A stretch of 64,000 nt of DNA, taken from contig OX235275.1 in assembly GCA_944472155.2 (NCBI GenBank), positions 52,221,228-52,285,227 of the forward strand. Reading direction: 5' to 3'. Every line of letters begins with the position of its first letter. Within the stretch, counting starts at the first letter, position 1. Source of the DNA: Trichobilharzia szidati (lineage: Eukaryota > Platyhelminthes > Trematoda > Strigeidida > Schistosomatidae). Position numbers and translations under genes: made by a program. Below the pieces are notes generated by a model that saw nothing but the letters and a program-made list of their open reading frames with translations, did no database searches and was not told where the DNA came from. This document shows positions 1-10,199 of the stretch, in pieces.

Positions 1-255
1 CAGTCAAAATTATCCAATACAGTCAGTCCTACAGGAGGTCAATCGTGAACCCCCTAAATAATTCACTCATAGCGTCTCTGACTTCAGTACTCAATGGGTG
101 ACGCGGATTTGATTCTCAGAAAGGATATGAGTTCCTTCAAGGTGGTTGCAGATACGCCTTGCTGACTGACTGGTGAGTGCCAACTAGTACGAAACCCAGG
201 TTGGTCAAGGCTTCCTTCCGATTGCTTCCGACCATCTAATACGGATGTAACTAAC
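1..255 (+). repeat. SINE-A copy, degenerate, cut by window edge
   Basis: Aligns by eye with 15595-15815 and 52310-52510: a lead-in with GGAGGTCAATCG, a tRNA-like part with a degraded A box and a B-box-like GGATTTGATTCTC near 108-120, then CTGGTGAGTGCC...GTACGAAACC near 169-197 and an end motif CCATCTAAT. The 169-197 part resembles a hammerhead core with A6 changed to G. No protein coding is seen. Family name is local. Confidence 0.7.
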
Positions 256-719
256 AAAAATTTATGAATTCATCTACTAAAAATAAACGCAAGTTTCACA
301 GGTGTAAAATTTCATATTTCCAAAAGTTGCAAATCTGTCTGTAACCGAACTGTCTACTCTTTCATTTTGAGAAAAACGAAAAAAATTTGATTAAAATACC
401 TTTTTTTCATAGGATGTATAGAACTTTGAAGGGGTGTGAAATTATAGGTTTAGTAGACAAGTAGAATTAAAATAAAAAAAACCTTGCGTAACACTGAGTG
501 AAATTTGATAACATAGAATTTAACGTTGCAAACCGAAATTGATTTGAAATGACGGGTGGGATTATTGAAATAATTCCAGGGACCATTCAAAATGAGAATA
601 ATAATAGTACCAATCGACATCATAATAAAGGAACGGTGTGTAAACTGAATAAAGAAAACGAAAAATAGGTAGAACCAAAATATGAATTGAGATTACCATA
701 CTTAAGCGTGGAGAGATTA
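256..719. other. AT-rich stretch without recognisable gene
   Basis: Short A and T runs, no long ORF and no repeat shared with other parts that I could find. The end near 600-720 may be the decayed 3' UTR of the minus-strand PLE fragment that follows. Confidence 0.4.
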
Positions 720-1400
720 AGACCATGAAAGTTGGAGGGGTTGTACAAAATTTTTCTGTACACAGAGATTTGTCTTTTCTAGTTTCGATGGCCAAAGATG
801 GCTTCAGCAATACAGATGAGTCAGGTGCGTCCTTGTAGATGACGTTAAAAGCTGGATCTGTAGATATGGAATGAGCGTCGGTGGCACAGTGGTTAGGACT
901 CTCGCCGACCATGCACATGGTCCGGGGTTCGATCCCGTGCCGGCGCACACCCAATATCTATAGTTGGCCTGAATTTGGGCTACCCATATCCATGCTGAAA
1001 ATTCCACAATTGTACTGAAAATACGGTGTGAAATCACGCTGTAAATCAAAATAAAAAAAATAAAAAATCATTATCGACCAGATGTTCAATGATCGCGCTT
1101 CTACTTCCACCTCTTTGTTACCATTAAGCAGCATAGTGTTCCTGAACCCTCTTGAACGACCGATATACCTAGCTTTACACGATCAGGTGAATTGGTAAAC
1201 GCAGATAGAGTTGGTCGACTGTGGAATGTTGTCCTCCACGGTACTGAGTAGTAATGGTTGACTGGAAAACGCTATTCTCAACGATGCAACCCGGAATTTT
1301 CTTTTTCAGGGACTGCAAAAAGTCCTTCCTTCAGTGGTGTTGTCGGCAGCTAAGTCACTTTTGAATACCAAGCTCATACACAGAATTTTCTTGGTTATTG
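720..1400 (-). pseudogene. Penelope-like element (PLE-F) fragment, split by a SINE
   Basis: Read on the minus strand this encodes the C-terminal part of a PLE protein. The segment above 1067 gives GIY-YIG-region remnants ending in AIIEHLVDND; the segment below 875 continues with ISTDPAFNVIYKDAP and then SLCTEKFC, matching the order seen in the copy at 48370-49000 (HLITTGHSVSTN...FKVIYKLKSNLPE...LCIQKK). The break is exactly filled by a SINE-D copy, so this is one element interrupted later. No reverse transcriptase domain remains and frames are broken, so it is non-functional. Confidence 0.75.
871..1067 (+). mobile_element. SINE-D with tRNA-like head
   Basis: The first 72 bases (875-946) fold like a tRNA: GCGTCGG at 875 pairs over 7 positions with CCGGCGC at 940-946, with box A TGGCACAGTGGTTAGGA and box B GGTTCGATCCC. 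The middle holds a self-complementary GACCATG/CATGGTC. A roughly 100-base body and an A-rich tail (1048-1067) follow. A second copy lies on the minus strand at 24000-24150. It sits inside a PLE reading frame. tRNA scanners could call the head a tRNA; the tail and copy number argue for a SINE. Confidence 0.8.
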
Positions 1401-1589
1401 ATATTAAGTCACATTTCATAGGTTCTGACATTAATTATTTTTCCACTTTACATTGAACTATGACTTTAGTCACAAACATTTTGATTGCATTTCATACTAT
1501 TATTACTATTTCATGATTCAATTCCCTCACCGAATATAATTTTTTAACAAAACCATATATATATATATGGTTGTATATCTTGATGATCG
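1401..1589. repeat. AT-rich spacer with short (AT)n
   Basis: Contains an alternating TATATA run at about 1554-1567 next to the 5' truncation point of the RTE copy. Nothing else supported. Confidence 0.5.
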
Positions 1590-2395
1590 CGGATGATCTA
1601 TGTTTGATGTCACACAACATCGAAGACTTACAAGCGAAGAAGCAGCAAAGACATGACTCTAGGTGAACATAGACAAGACGGAGGTTATGAAAATAATCAA
1701 CCAAAAACAACAACAACAGGAGCAACATCCACCGACAATTACCATCAACGGGAGGGATTTGAAAGAGGTTACTTCATTCACTTACCTAGGGAGCATTGTC
1801 TCAACTACAGAAGGAACGGACGACGATGTCAAATCGAGAATCGGGAAAGCGAGAAACACATTCATCAACCTGAAACCAATCTGAAAATCTTCGTCACTCA
1901 GCATCAACAACAAAATTCGGATTTTCAATACAAACGTCAAGTCAGTCAGTTCTTCTATACGGATCAGAAACTTGGCGGGTCACAAAGAATATTTCCAACA
2001 GGTTGCAGACCTTTATCAGCAACAACTGTCTTCGCTCTTTATTGAAGATTAGATGGCCGGAAAGAATCAACAACAAGAAGCTATGGGAACAAACAAAACA
2101 AGAACCAATCGCTCAACAAATATGCAGGAGAAAGTGGGGATGGATTGGACACTCACTGCGGAGGCCGCTGGGTGACATCGCGCATCAGGCCAGTGCTCGA
2201 TTGGAACCCGAAAGGGAAGCGGCGAGTGGGACGTCCAAGGGTGACATGGAGGAGATCGTGTGAAGAGGAGTTGAAACAGTATGGAGTAACATGAATGCAG
2301 GTGAAAAGTACAGCAGAAGACAGAAGCAAGTACAGACGTGTAGTTGAAGCCCTATGTTCCACTAGGAACCCAAGGGAACAATAAACTAATGATAA
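1590..2395 (+). pseudogene. RTE-clade LINE (SR2-like), 5'-truncated
   Basis: Begins inside the reverse transcriptase at the ADDLCL motif (1590-1610) and continues through VNIDKTEVMKI, ITINGRDLKEVTSFTYLGSIVSTT, SRIGKARNTFINLKPI, then KIRWPERI, EPIAQQICRRKWGWIGHSLRRPLGDI and the terminal VVEALCSTRNP. This order is typical of the RTE C-terminal half. Frame changes near 1885 and 2003 and an in-frame stop near 2270 make it dead. The end carries the shared motif GAAGCCCTATGTTCCACTAGGAACCCAAGGGAACAA (in two parts) with a TAA-rich tail. Confidence 0.9.
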
Positions 2396-2514
2396 TAAAT
2401 ATATCTTGAGAATGAATTCGTTGTTGAAAGGAATCTCTTCATTATATCAATTTTTTTCGATTTTCTATTAGTCCCAATGGGAATTTCGCATGAATTTAAA
2501 GATAGTTTCAGGCT

Positions 2515-2790
2515 AGACCACGGAATGATATCAGTTAGAGAACCACTGAAAACCAGGGAGTACTGGACAGTTTTTTCGTACTAGTTTGGGACTCATCGGA
2601 AACTACACACCTACTGGGTTTAAAACCCAGGACCTCTCGGTTACAAGAGAAACTCGCAACCCAGGGGTGCTAACTGCAGATGAAACTACTTTCAAGCACC
2701 CCCTGGTTTTCAATGGTTCTCCAAATGATCTCAATCCATAGTGTAACCTGGGACAAATAGAATCCCTACAAATTAATTCGTAAAAAAATA
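2515..2790. repeat. SINE-B copy (minus) abutting a SINE-B 3' fragment (plus)
   Basis: 2515-2690 on the minus strand shows the SINE-B order: tRNA-like part, then CCGATGAGTCCC...GTACGAAAAAACTGTCC (hammerhead-like, U4 changed to C) and CAGTACTCCCTGG. At 2691-2790 the same 3' part (CCCTGGTTTTCAATGGTTC...) runs on the plus strand, so the two are in opposite orientation. Confidence 0.75.
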
Positions 2791-3755
2791 GTTGCCATAT
2801 AACAGTATTTGACCTCTACTGGCATTCTCTGTGAGTATTTAGAGGCAGTTATCAACCGTGTAGCTTTCATGAGAAATTACACAGCAGGATCTCCATGGCT
2901 GATCAATATATTTCTTACCCACATCTCATGGGTACTTGAGACAGTCCAAAAAACCTTTTACGTCAATCCACCAGTCAAATATTGCAAATTTTCTGTCACG
3001 TTTGTCTATGTATACCTCTGTACGTACCTCGGGAACATCATGGGATACGTAGAACGACCACACATCAACAACTTCTGTCAATAACGCATTGAATTGGTAA
3101 CCTTCCAATGCTCAGAGTATTCTCCTGTGAATATCTCAATAGAACATAATTCACTAGGCTTTATGCAAAAATGACTTTTTGCTTCATTTTCCACGCTTTC
3201 ATGATTGCATATCATTCAGACAATATGCATGCATAACTTGTTGACATTTTAAACAAATAGACAAATAAATGTAACCACAGTAACCATAGGTGTAATTATT
3301 AACTACTGTGACTAAACAACGTTTAAAAATAAAAAGAAGTGAACGTGTGATGTGATGTAAAGATAAACACGACGAGATGAATGAAACTCTGTTGTTGTTG
3401 AAGGGAGGGGATGTGTGTTAACTATATAAATGCTTTTTACTGAACTACTTTGTTTAAACAGAGTTGATGTTATCAGTACAAATCATTACGTATAAATGAA
3501 AAGTGAATACAACTCCCCTTTGTTCAACAGTACTATTACCTTCATAGATTAACTTTCTTTGCTTTTCGTCAGTTCAATAGTCATTGCTAAGCAACTGATG
3601 AATGTTACTCACAGGATATATACATATATATTGATTAGTAAATCGATATTGGCATCAATACAAACAATCCAGGCAACAATGATTACTCCATAAGTTGCAA
3701 TTTATGTAACATAGAGTGAATGTTAGCAAATGGTCTCATATGCTTATGGGAATTA
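2791..3755. other. No recognisable gene
   Basis: Mostly AT-rich unique-looking sequence. Two overlapping ORFs of 91 (2809-3084, plus) and 60 codons (2926-3108, minus) match no family I know and are probably chance. No repeat in common with the rest of the window was recognised. Confidence 0.4.
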
Positions 3756-3905
3756 GTTTAGACCCTCCTTTTACACCATGAATTTTTACTGCTGATGAGT
3801 CCTAAACTAAGACGAAACAGCTGTCCAGTACTCCTTGGTTGTTGTTTTCAATGGTTCTTTAACGGACATCAGTAAGTGGTCAAACCTTTAATTGAACTTT
3901 AGATA
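3756..3905 (+). mobile_element. SINE-B, 5'-truncated, with hammerhead
   Basis: Retains the ribozyme region and the 3' body (CAGCTGTCCAGTACTCC, TTCAATGGTTCTTTAACGGACATCAG). The tRNA-like head is missing, so this is a truncated insertion. Confidence 0.8.
3787..3833 (+). ncRNA. Hammerhead ribozyme, near-canonical core
   Basis: All conserved strands are present: CTGATGA at 3792-3798, GAAA at 3814-3817 and GTC at 3823-3825 as cleavage triplet. Stem I is ACTG (3788-3791) with CAGT (3826-3829); stem II is GUC/GAC plus one C-A mismatch; stem III is the 2-bp AC/GT with loop AGCT, the short stem III known for schistosome Sm-alpha ribozymes. Self-cleavage is plausible but weakened by the short stem II. 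It is part of the SINE, not a host RNA gene. Confidence 0.75.
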
Positions 3906-4002
3906 TTCCCGTCGATTGATTGGACTGAAGTGCTCGGTCTTAGGTTGACATGTAGGCTTCTTATGCAGATGCTTCGACGATGTCTGGGCATTTAGTTAGA
4001 AT

Positions 4003-4067
4003 TTAATTGGTGGATGGCGACTACCAGTGGAATCCAGGATACACATTTCGTCCTATTTGGGACTCAT
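4003..4067 (-). mobile_element. Sm-alpha SINE 3' fragment
   Basis: On the minus strand reads ATGAGTCCCAAATAGGACG then AAATGTGTATCCTGGATTCCACTG, the 3' half of a hammerhead and the Sm-alpha end. The CTG of the core is lost at the junction with the head-to-head plus copy next door. Confidence 0.8.
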
Positions 4068-4262
4068 GGCCCAAGTGGTCTAGTGGATAACGCTTTAGCG
4101 TTTGAAACTATGGGCACTGGGTTAGAGCCTCGGTGGGAACATCATCACTCACTGACTGTGGAATGCATGTACGTCCAGATGACAAGTCCCAAACTGGACG
4201 AAATGAGCATCTTGGATTCCACTGCTAGTCACTATCCACCAATTAATAATAATAACTTTTTT
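4068..4262 (+). mobile_element. Sm-alpha-type SINE
   Basis: A tRNA-like head with box A TGGTCTAGTGGATAACG (about 4077-4093) and a weak box B, a hammerhead region at 4173-4216, the end motif CTTGGATTCCACTGC...CACTATCCACCAA and an AATAATAATAA tail. This is the organisation of Sm-alpha elements, known to be transcribed by RNA polymerase III and to self-cleave. Confidence 0.85.
4173..4216 (+). ncRNA. Hammerhead ribozyme, mutated core
   Basis: Stem I CCA/TTGG, core CAGATGACAA instead of CTGATGA (one substitution and a 3-base insertion), stem II AGTCC/GGAC with loop CAAACT, GAAA at 4200-4203, 2-bp stem III AT/AT around GAGC and the ATC triplet. The damaged CUGAUGA strand makes activity unlikely. 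Confidence 0.7.
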
Positions 4263-4265
4263 ATA

Positions 4266-4470
4266 ATTTGTAGAGTGAATATAGAGAAGTCAGAGGTGAT
4301 GAAGATAACCAACCGACCAACCAACAGCGACAACAACAAGAACCAGCACCAACGACTATCATTGGGAGAAATTCGAAAGACTCCAATTCCTTCACCCATC
4401 CAGGCAGCATCATTTCAACTACAGGAGGCTCAGATAAGGATGTCAAGCGAACAACCACAGGGGAATTAGA
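4266..4470 (+). pseudogene. RTE fragment (post-reverse-transcriptase region)
   Basis: Encodes VNIEKSEVMKITN and, in another frame, SNSFTHPGSIISTTGGSDKDVK, matching the equivalent part of the 1590-2395 and 33500-33700 copies. Truncated on both sides: the Sm-alpha tail abuts it on the left and a PLE begins at about 4471. Confidence 0.75.
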
Positions 4471-5460
4471 AACTCAAGTCTATAGAAAATCAACTCACAC
4501 AGACCAAATCCTGATTTACAACAGCAACAATCCAATAGCACACAAGAGGAATTGCTTACAAATACTATTCAAGAGGGCCAGGATTCATTGCAGCACTCCC
4601 ACCTTTAGGAAAATTGAAGAAAGATATCTCATGGACGTCTTCCAAACCAATAGATATCCACGGAATTTCATCAAAAGATATATACCCCCCCAAGCCAACC
4701 TATCAAACCAAAAGCACCCAAGGGAAGCACAAAGAGAATCGCCCTTTCATATATAAAGGACATCTCAGAAATGACTGTAAGACTCTTCAAACCTTTAGGA
4801 ATTGACGTCTCACACAAACCAACAAAATCACTTCACTCAGTTCTGTGTCAACCAAAAGATAGACTCAACAACGAAAGAAGATATAACCAACATCAACTAC
4901 AAAATAGATTGTAACAACTGAGAAAAACAGTGACATTGGCCAGAGTGGACGTCCCTTCGTCTTCGTGTCCACGAACATAAGCTAGCCGTCAAAAGAAATG
5001 ACATCCGCGCAATCATATTACTACATACAGACGACCACGGACATCAATTCGATTGGGACAACCAGCGTTCAAATATTAGACAGACGAAACAACAAGAATC
5101 CTAGAGAATTTTTAGAAGCTTGGCATTCCAGTGAATCGTCAATCAATAGACACATCGAGATTGACAAAATTTATCAACCGATAAGAAAGAAATCTCACAC
5201 AAAGGGTCAAAGTTCAAGTCAAAGAAACAATCAGTTCCAATACAAGTAGCCTAGAAGGTGTGAAAACACACAAAAACAACCACTCAGGTTCAAGATCACC
5301 CACCAGGAGAGATGATTAGTAAACTCGTGGAGAAATCTAAAAGCTCACTTCATTAAATTGAAGTATGCGCTAAAGATGTCACCTAGTAGGGTGATAAAAG
5401 CTTCGCAAATTAACTATCCAGCTCAGAGAACACAAACACATCAAAAAGGTTGTCAAAGCC
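4471..5460 (+). pseudogene. PLE-4, reverse transcriptase thumb to GIY-YIG
   Basis: Plus-strand frames give VYRKSTHTDQILIYNSNNPIAHKR, a KNGYP-like NRYPRNFIKR, then YKIDCNNCEKQ and LRVHEHKLAVKRND (the GIY-YIG region) and HTDDHGHQFDWDN, the usual C-terminal 'H...GH.FDW' block, ending in ILDRRNNKNPREFLEAWHS. Several stops and frame changes. The catalytic YxDD part is missing. A homologous C-terminal piece lies on the minus strand at 27100-27440. Confidence 0.8.
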
Positions 5461-5514
5461 AGCCAGGATCTGAAAGCCAAGGCAGACATTCATCACCATG
5501 AAATTAGTTTGTGG

Positions 5515-5995
5515 ATCTTCTTCATTGAGAATAAAAGAATAGAATTCTGATTTTTAACACCGATGTTAAGTCAGTCTGTTCTTCAATATGAGTCAGAATC
5601 CTCGTGCATCACGTAAAGCATTTCTAACAGGCTAGTGCAGACTTTCATCTACGGCTGCCTTGACTCCATAGTGAGGAACACATGGCTGGCCAGAAAGGAG
5701 AAACTCTGTGAGCGATTCAGTCAACAACCTATGGCTCGACAAATATGTTGAGAACAGTTGGGGTGAACCGCACGCTTTCTGAGGAGACCGTTGGGTAACA
5801 CTGTGCGCCAGACAGACCCTGGAATGGGACTCTAATAGGAAACGATGAGTTGGACGCCACTTTGAAGACGACATGGAGAAGATAGTGTGAGAAAGAGATG
5901 CCAGCCCACGAGAAATCCTGAGGCCAGCTGAAGGGGTGGAGATTTTCTTTTAAAGACCTAAGTTCCACTCAGAAGTGAGGGGAATAACCCCAAAA
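5515..5995 (+). pseudogene. RTE 3' fragment, strongly decayed
   Basis: Recognisable steps: FLTPMLSQSVLQYESES, MARQICREQLG, TARFLRRPLGNTVRQT and a final KFHSE corresponding to the ALCSTRNP end. Compared with 10885-11350 it has many indels and stops, so it is among the oldest RTE copies. Confidence 0.75.
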
Positions 5996-6114
5996 TAAAT
6001 TTCTAGATCCAACCAAAATGATTAAATTACAAGGTCATTTACTAAATAGAAGTTAGATAAACATTCAGTTCATGAAACACGAAGAGAAATGAAACCATGA
6101 GACTCATTTCTTAG

Positions 6115-6966
6115 ATGAACTCATTGGTGGAATTAAGGGTTGGACGATGCACAAATTCTGCATCGAGGTCTTCCTGTCTACCTAACAGTAATTCAAACAG
6201 TCTGATTGATAAACAGATGATATTGCTTACAATAATAAAATACAAAATAAAGTGTCTGGTTCATAGAGCTAAGTTAATATGTTCAGATGACTGCCTCAAT
6301 GAGGAGCTTAAGATTATTAAAGAATTACTTAGAAAAAATGGTTATCCAGATAAATTTATTGAGAAGAATATGAATTCAGCACCAAAGAGAGTCAGTATTG
6401 CTACAGTTTCGAAAAAGCCAATGTTAATAAAATTGCAGTTCCTCGGTGACAACATCAGCGAAATCATAACACAGCGCTTGAAGAATGCAGTTAAAAGAGC
6501 TTATTATGAAGCAGAGGTACGTTGTCTCTTCACAACCACCCCTATTCTATGTTCGAGAAATAAGGATAAACTACCTAATTTTGCCTCTTCTATATGTGTC
6601 TACCAGTTTGACTGCAGCTGCGGAGCCAGCTACATTAGGCGTAAAATTAAGCAGGTTCAGCGTCGTATTTCTGAACATCATCCAGCGTGGTTAAGCAAGG
6701 GACAAACAAGATCTATTCGTAGTTCTATTTTAACACACCTTGTTGGCACTGAGCACAAGGTTGATGTGAATACTGCATTTAAAATTATTTATCGCATTCC
6801 GACTAATCTTAAATTTGCTCTACGAGTTAGTCTTCTACAGACAGCTGAAGCAATCGGAATCCACCAGAAGAAACCAAGCCTATGTGTACAGAAGAAATTT
6901 GTACAGCCACTTTGCTTACCGTGGCCATCGTTACAAGACAGGACTACGTCGCCCCCCCCCTTTTAA
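6115..6966 (+). pseudogene. PLE-1, 283-codon open C-terminal half with GIY-YIG
   Basis: An open frame of 283 codons. Residues 60-90 (LNEELKIIKELLRKNGYPDKFIEKNM) are the end of the reverse transcriptase thumb; 100-140 is the linker LIKLQFLGDNISEIITQRLKNAVKRAY; 162-190 is the GIY-YIG nuclease (VYQFDCSCGASYI...VQRRISEHHPAWL); 207-232 is HLVGTEHKVDVNTAFKIIYRIPTN; 249-270 is IHQKKPSLCVQKKFVQPLCLPWP. The YIG glycine is replaced by R175, so nuclease activity is doubtful. The catalytic reverse transcriptase is absent, so the copy is 5'-truncated although its frame is open. It is the reference copy for PLE-1 here. Confidence 0.85.
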
Positions 6967-7180
6967 ATTATAATTGTCTAAATTATTTTATTTTTATTTT
7001 GACCACTTCATCTTTAATTACGTGTTATTCTTGTAAAATTAATTTATTCTATCCATTTCTGCTTTTTAAATATGTATTGATTTTCTTCGTTAATTATCAA
7101 CCCATTGACATTTTGACACTGTTTAATCATTGTTAACAAACATATCACCACTTGTTTGGTAAATTGTTGTGTATTGTAAA
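6967..7180 (+). other. PLE-1 3' untranslated region
   Basis: Starts with a run of nine C (about 6953-6961) at the end of the frame, then TA-rich sequence up to the terminal repeat. No coding. Confidence 0.5.
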
Positions 7181-7375
7181 AATGCTATATATGTATATTA
7201 GAGTAGAGCCAGAGAAGAGGATCTAATTGAAAAGTAAACATTTCTTCGCACAATCTTTCTGTTTTCCAAAATAATCGAGTCAAAAATATCCTTTTCGATA
7301 AATTCCTCTCCTCGCTCTACAATTATATATATATATGTGTTTATATACACAGAATATTCTAGAATAGTAGTCAAT
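7181..7375. repeat. PLE-1 terminal repeats in inverted orientation
   Basis: 7195-7250 reads GTAGAGCCAGAGAAGAGG on the plus strand; 7262-7335 reads the reverse complement of GTAGAGCGAGGAGAGGAATTTATCGAAAAGG. The pair forms a hairpin of about 130 bases. The same terminal unit occurs near 11695-11760, 31020-31130, 32690-32790, 35690-35770 and 36495-36580. PLEs are known to carry such repeats in direct or inverted arrangement. Confidence 0.7.
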
Positions 7376-7855
7376 ATCAATAATGATAATAATAATCTAC
7401 TTTATTCCAAAAACAGTACTTATAATACATAAGTGGATTTATCAGCATTTCTCACAATATTGCGTCTGATTTACTCAAAATATAAACAAAATTAAAGATT
7501 GAAACAAAATTAACCAGAGGAATTTGTCCACATTTACGATATAAAGTCAAAAATATTCGAAGCACGAATTGAGAATATTAAATATAATAATAATAACAGT
7601 GAGTTTGTTTTAGACAGTATTGTGGATTCATTTTGGAAATTTTAGCATGTTATAGGCTATTGAATCTAATGTTCTGCTACGGTGGGAGAAAATACAAAAT
7701 TAACAGTCATAATACAACTTAAATGATGTTTACACTTATGAAAAAAATAAACAAAAACAAAAATTGAGAGGATTATAAATATAAGAAGTACAATAACAAA
7801 AAAGGTTGATGTTGTAAGGGTTGAGGAAATGGTTTATTTAATAGTGCAAAGAAGG

Positions 7856-8176
7856 TTAGTCAGTTAGTTCGTGCATGACACTATTTTCATCACATAAAGT
7901 ACGTGCTAAATATGGTATTGTGGAACTTTTATACTTAGACGTACGTGCATTAAGTCTTCTGAAAAGACTTCTTGTTTTATCTGAGGAGACACAAGGTTGG
8001 AGCTGCGGGTGCTGCGGTGGATGCTCACAGTCTGACAAAATTCCTTTAGCAAATTTGTTGCCTGAAATCAAGTGCCTATCAATGACGACGTCAACAATAC
8101 GGCCCAGTGAGATACCACTCGTCCTACTGACAGTCTTCAGAGTTCTATGGGGTATGACATAGTCTTTTTTAAGCAA
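7856..8176 (-). pseudogene. CR1 C-terminal region
   Basis: 106 codons starting LLKKDYVIPHRTLKTVSR and ending LARTLCDENSVMHELTD. It lies just downstream of the reverse transcriptase in element order with a frame change. A second decayed copy of its start (FPELFKNDFV) occurs on the minus strand at 24340-24420. Confidence 0.6.
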
Positions 8177-8311
8177 TTCAGGGAAGAATCAGAGTGAACA
8201 GTAAAGAAGAATAGGTAAGATGCACGAGTTTACAAACGGTAAGGTGAGTAGGTGTTGAGTTGTGTCTGAGTGCCTTAACCTCATAATGCAAAATGTCAGA
8301 CGAAATATTCT

Positions 8312-8956
8312 TTAAGAAATCGCTAAGACATGGGGAGACCAGTACAGGTCAGAAGAAAGAATTAATCCAATATACTTAACTTCAGACTTGGTTTCTATAT
8401 CAGTATCATCAATTTTGCGACGTTCATTAGAACCAACAACTTCATTTAACCTTCTTTTACATCGGAAACTGAAATTGACAGTCTGAAATTTGGAAGGATT
8501 TAGTTTAAGGCCGTTAGACAAAGACCATTTGCTAATTCCTGATAGAAAGCTGTTCATCTTAGTACAATCTAGCTGGGAGTTAATAGGCACTGAAATAGTC
8601 AGATCATCGGCATACTTAACAAAGTTCATTTCATCAGAGTGAGGCAAGTCATGCAAGAAGAAAGAAAACAGAAAAGGAGAAAGGACAGCGCCTTGAGGGA
8701 CACCAGCCTCAGTAAGCAATGAAGTGAACGACTTCCCCTGACATACAGTGTACTGCTTTCTTCCTGAGAAATAAGAATCCAGCCATTTGACAACCAAACA
8801 GTCAGTTTGAGTTTCAGCAAGCTTGTTTAACGAAATTTCCTTAGGTACTGAGCCGAAAGCAGATGTGTAATCCAGAAGGGTGCAGCGAACAAATTTAGCC
8901 CTCTTGTCTAAGCTGGAGACTTTCCATAAATTTTGGATAAAACCGGTACAATACAA
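8312..8956 (-). pseudogene. CR1 reverse transcriptase, 214 open codons
   Basis: Residues 27-37 TLLDYTSAFGSVP (motif A region with the catalytic D29), 85-94 GVPQGAVLSP (motif B), 113-121 FVKYADDLTISV (motif C with YADD at 115-118), 151-158 GLKLNPSKFQ (motif D) and VKYIGLILSSDL. All catalytic motifs are intact, but the finger region before motif A is missing and the frame does not join the endonuclease. The clade assignment (CR1, SR1/Perere-like) rests on these motifs and the tail. Confidence 0.85.
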
Positions 8957-8959
8957 TGA

Positions 8960-9616
8960 TCTGAGTTAAACAGTGGAGCTCTTTTACGAGCTTCGTATAT
9001 TCCGTAGTCATTTATAAATACAAGATTAAGAGAAGTATCCAGTCTGGTAGGAAAGTTAACGACATTCTCATGACCTATCACTGTGAGAAAGCTGTAGTCA
9101 GAAGAATTAAAATCACCTGTCACTATGAACAATGAGTTTCCAAAAGAGGCGGCAGCGAAAATAGTGAATTTATCACCAAACATAGTTAATTCTGAAGTGC
9201 TACAACAAGCTGTGACATAAATGTTCGTGATATAAATGAATTTGTATTTAGATAGGTGTTTACGTCGACATTTGACAGTTATACAGTCAATATTATCATC
9301 TGAGAATTTAAACCAGACGTTGTTGGCAACAGACCACTGAGAATTGTTAAAAGTAACAACACCACCACCTTGCTTCTTCCTAGGTTATGAAACCATTTAG
9401 TGAGATTAAATCATCATCATATGAATCGTGGAGCCAAGTTTCTTGAAGCGTTATTACACCTGTATTACAGTAAATATTTGAAGATAATAGAGCATCCAAG
9501 TAATTAATCTTGTTCGAGAATGACATGCAATTTGTGCTCATAATCACAGGAAAAGCCATCTGATGTATTGGAGTACAATTTAAGGATCTTAAGGTTATTA
9601 TAAGCTCGTAAATCAT
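8960..9616 (-). pseudogene. CR1 endonuclease domain remnant
   Basis: Contains MSTNCMSFSNKINYLDALL, GVITLQETWLHDSYDDDLI (the QETWL metal-binding block), then VTGDFNSSDYS (GDFN catalytic block) and NSDHCIVPVL (the SDH block). These are the hallmark motifs of LINE AP-type endonucleases that nick target DNA. Frames switch near 9380 and 9183, so no single protein results. Confidence 0.85.
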
Positions 9617-9890
9617 CAGGTTGAAAACATTTTAAATAATCGCCAGAGTAAGTAATACGATTTGGACACATAATTGAATAATTAAAACAAAATAAATCCA
9701 AGTAATCAGATGCAATATAAGTGAAGGAAAATTTTGGTAGCCCAAGGTTTAAGCAGGCCAGCAACGATGATTCATTGTTGTTCATTGTTATAGACTGAAA
9801 AAATGCAATGGACCGCGTGTAGTGTGAAGTTGTGAACACATAAGACAAACGAAAAGACGATGAAATCTCCGACATTAGCAGATGATCTAT

Positions 9891-10199
9891 TGATTATAAC
9901 ATAAGAATAAAGTTGTCACCTTCAAGGTATTACAACTACATACACAGTACAAGGCGAGCCACTCAACAATTCAACCAGTAGAGCTGAATCAAGTTGCAGA
10001 TTCATGAATTCTAACTTCTGCCGATTAGCAATATCTCCCACAACCGCCAATCAATGTCATTGACAAATATGTGTCCTCACATTGAAATTGGTGCACCCTG
10101 TTTTCATGAATCTCCGTGAGAATTTCATGTAATTTCATCCTGTACCTCGTCACCAGAGTTTCGGTTTAGAAGGATTTGTCTGGTTTCATATTTTTTATT
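9891..10199. other. Unassigned, with a short SINE-B 5' trace
   Basis: GAATTCTAACTTCTGCC near 10006-10022 equals the 5' start of SINE-B on the minus strand. Nothing else recognised. Confidence 0.4.

Larger units (their letters stand above)
7382..9890 (-). mobile_element. CR1-type LINE, minus strand, internally deleted
   Basis: In 5' to 3' order on the minus strand: an AP-like endonuclease (9616 down to about 8960), reverse transcriptase (8956-8312), C-terminal region (8176-7856), 3' UTR and an ATT-repeat end at 7382-7400. CR1 elements end in short tandem repeats and lack long poly(A), in keeping with this. The total of 2.5 kb is shorter than a typical EN-RT element because the part joining endonuclease to reverse transcriptase is missing. 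Confidence 0.8.

Noticed and set aside
875..946. Possible functional tRNA gene
   Set aside because: Acceptor and T arms pair well, but the anticodon arm is a longer palindrome, a SINE body and A-rich tail follow directly, and relatives occur at 24000, 35335, 40132 and 61450. It is a SINE head.
2809..3084. 91-codon ORF as a small gene
   Set aside because: Overlaps an antisense ORF, has no motif and no sign of coding constraint.
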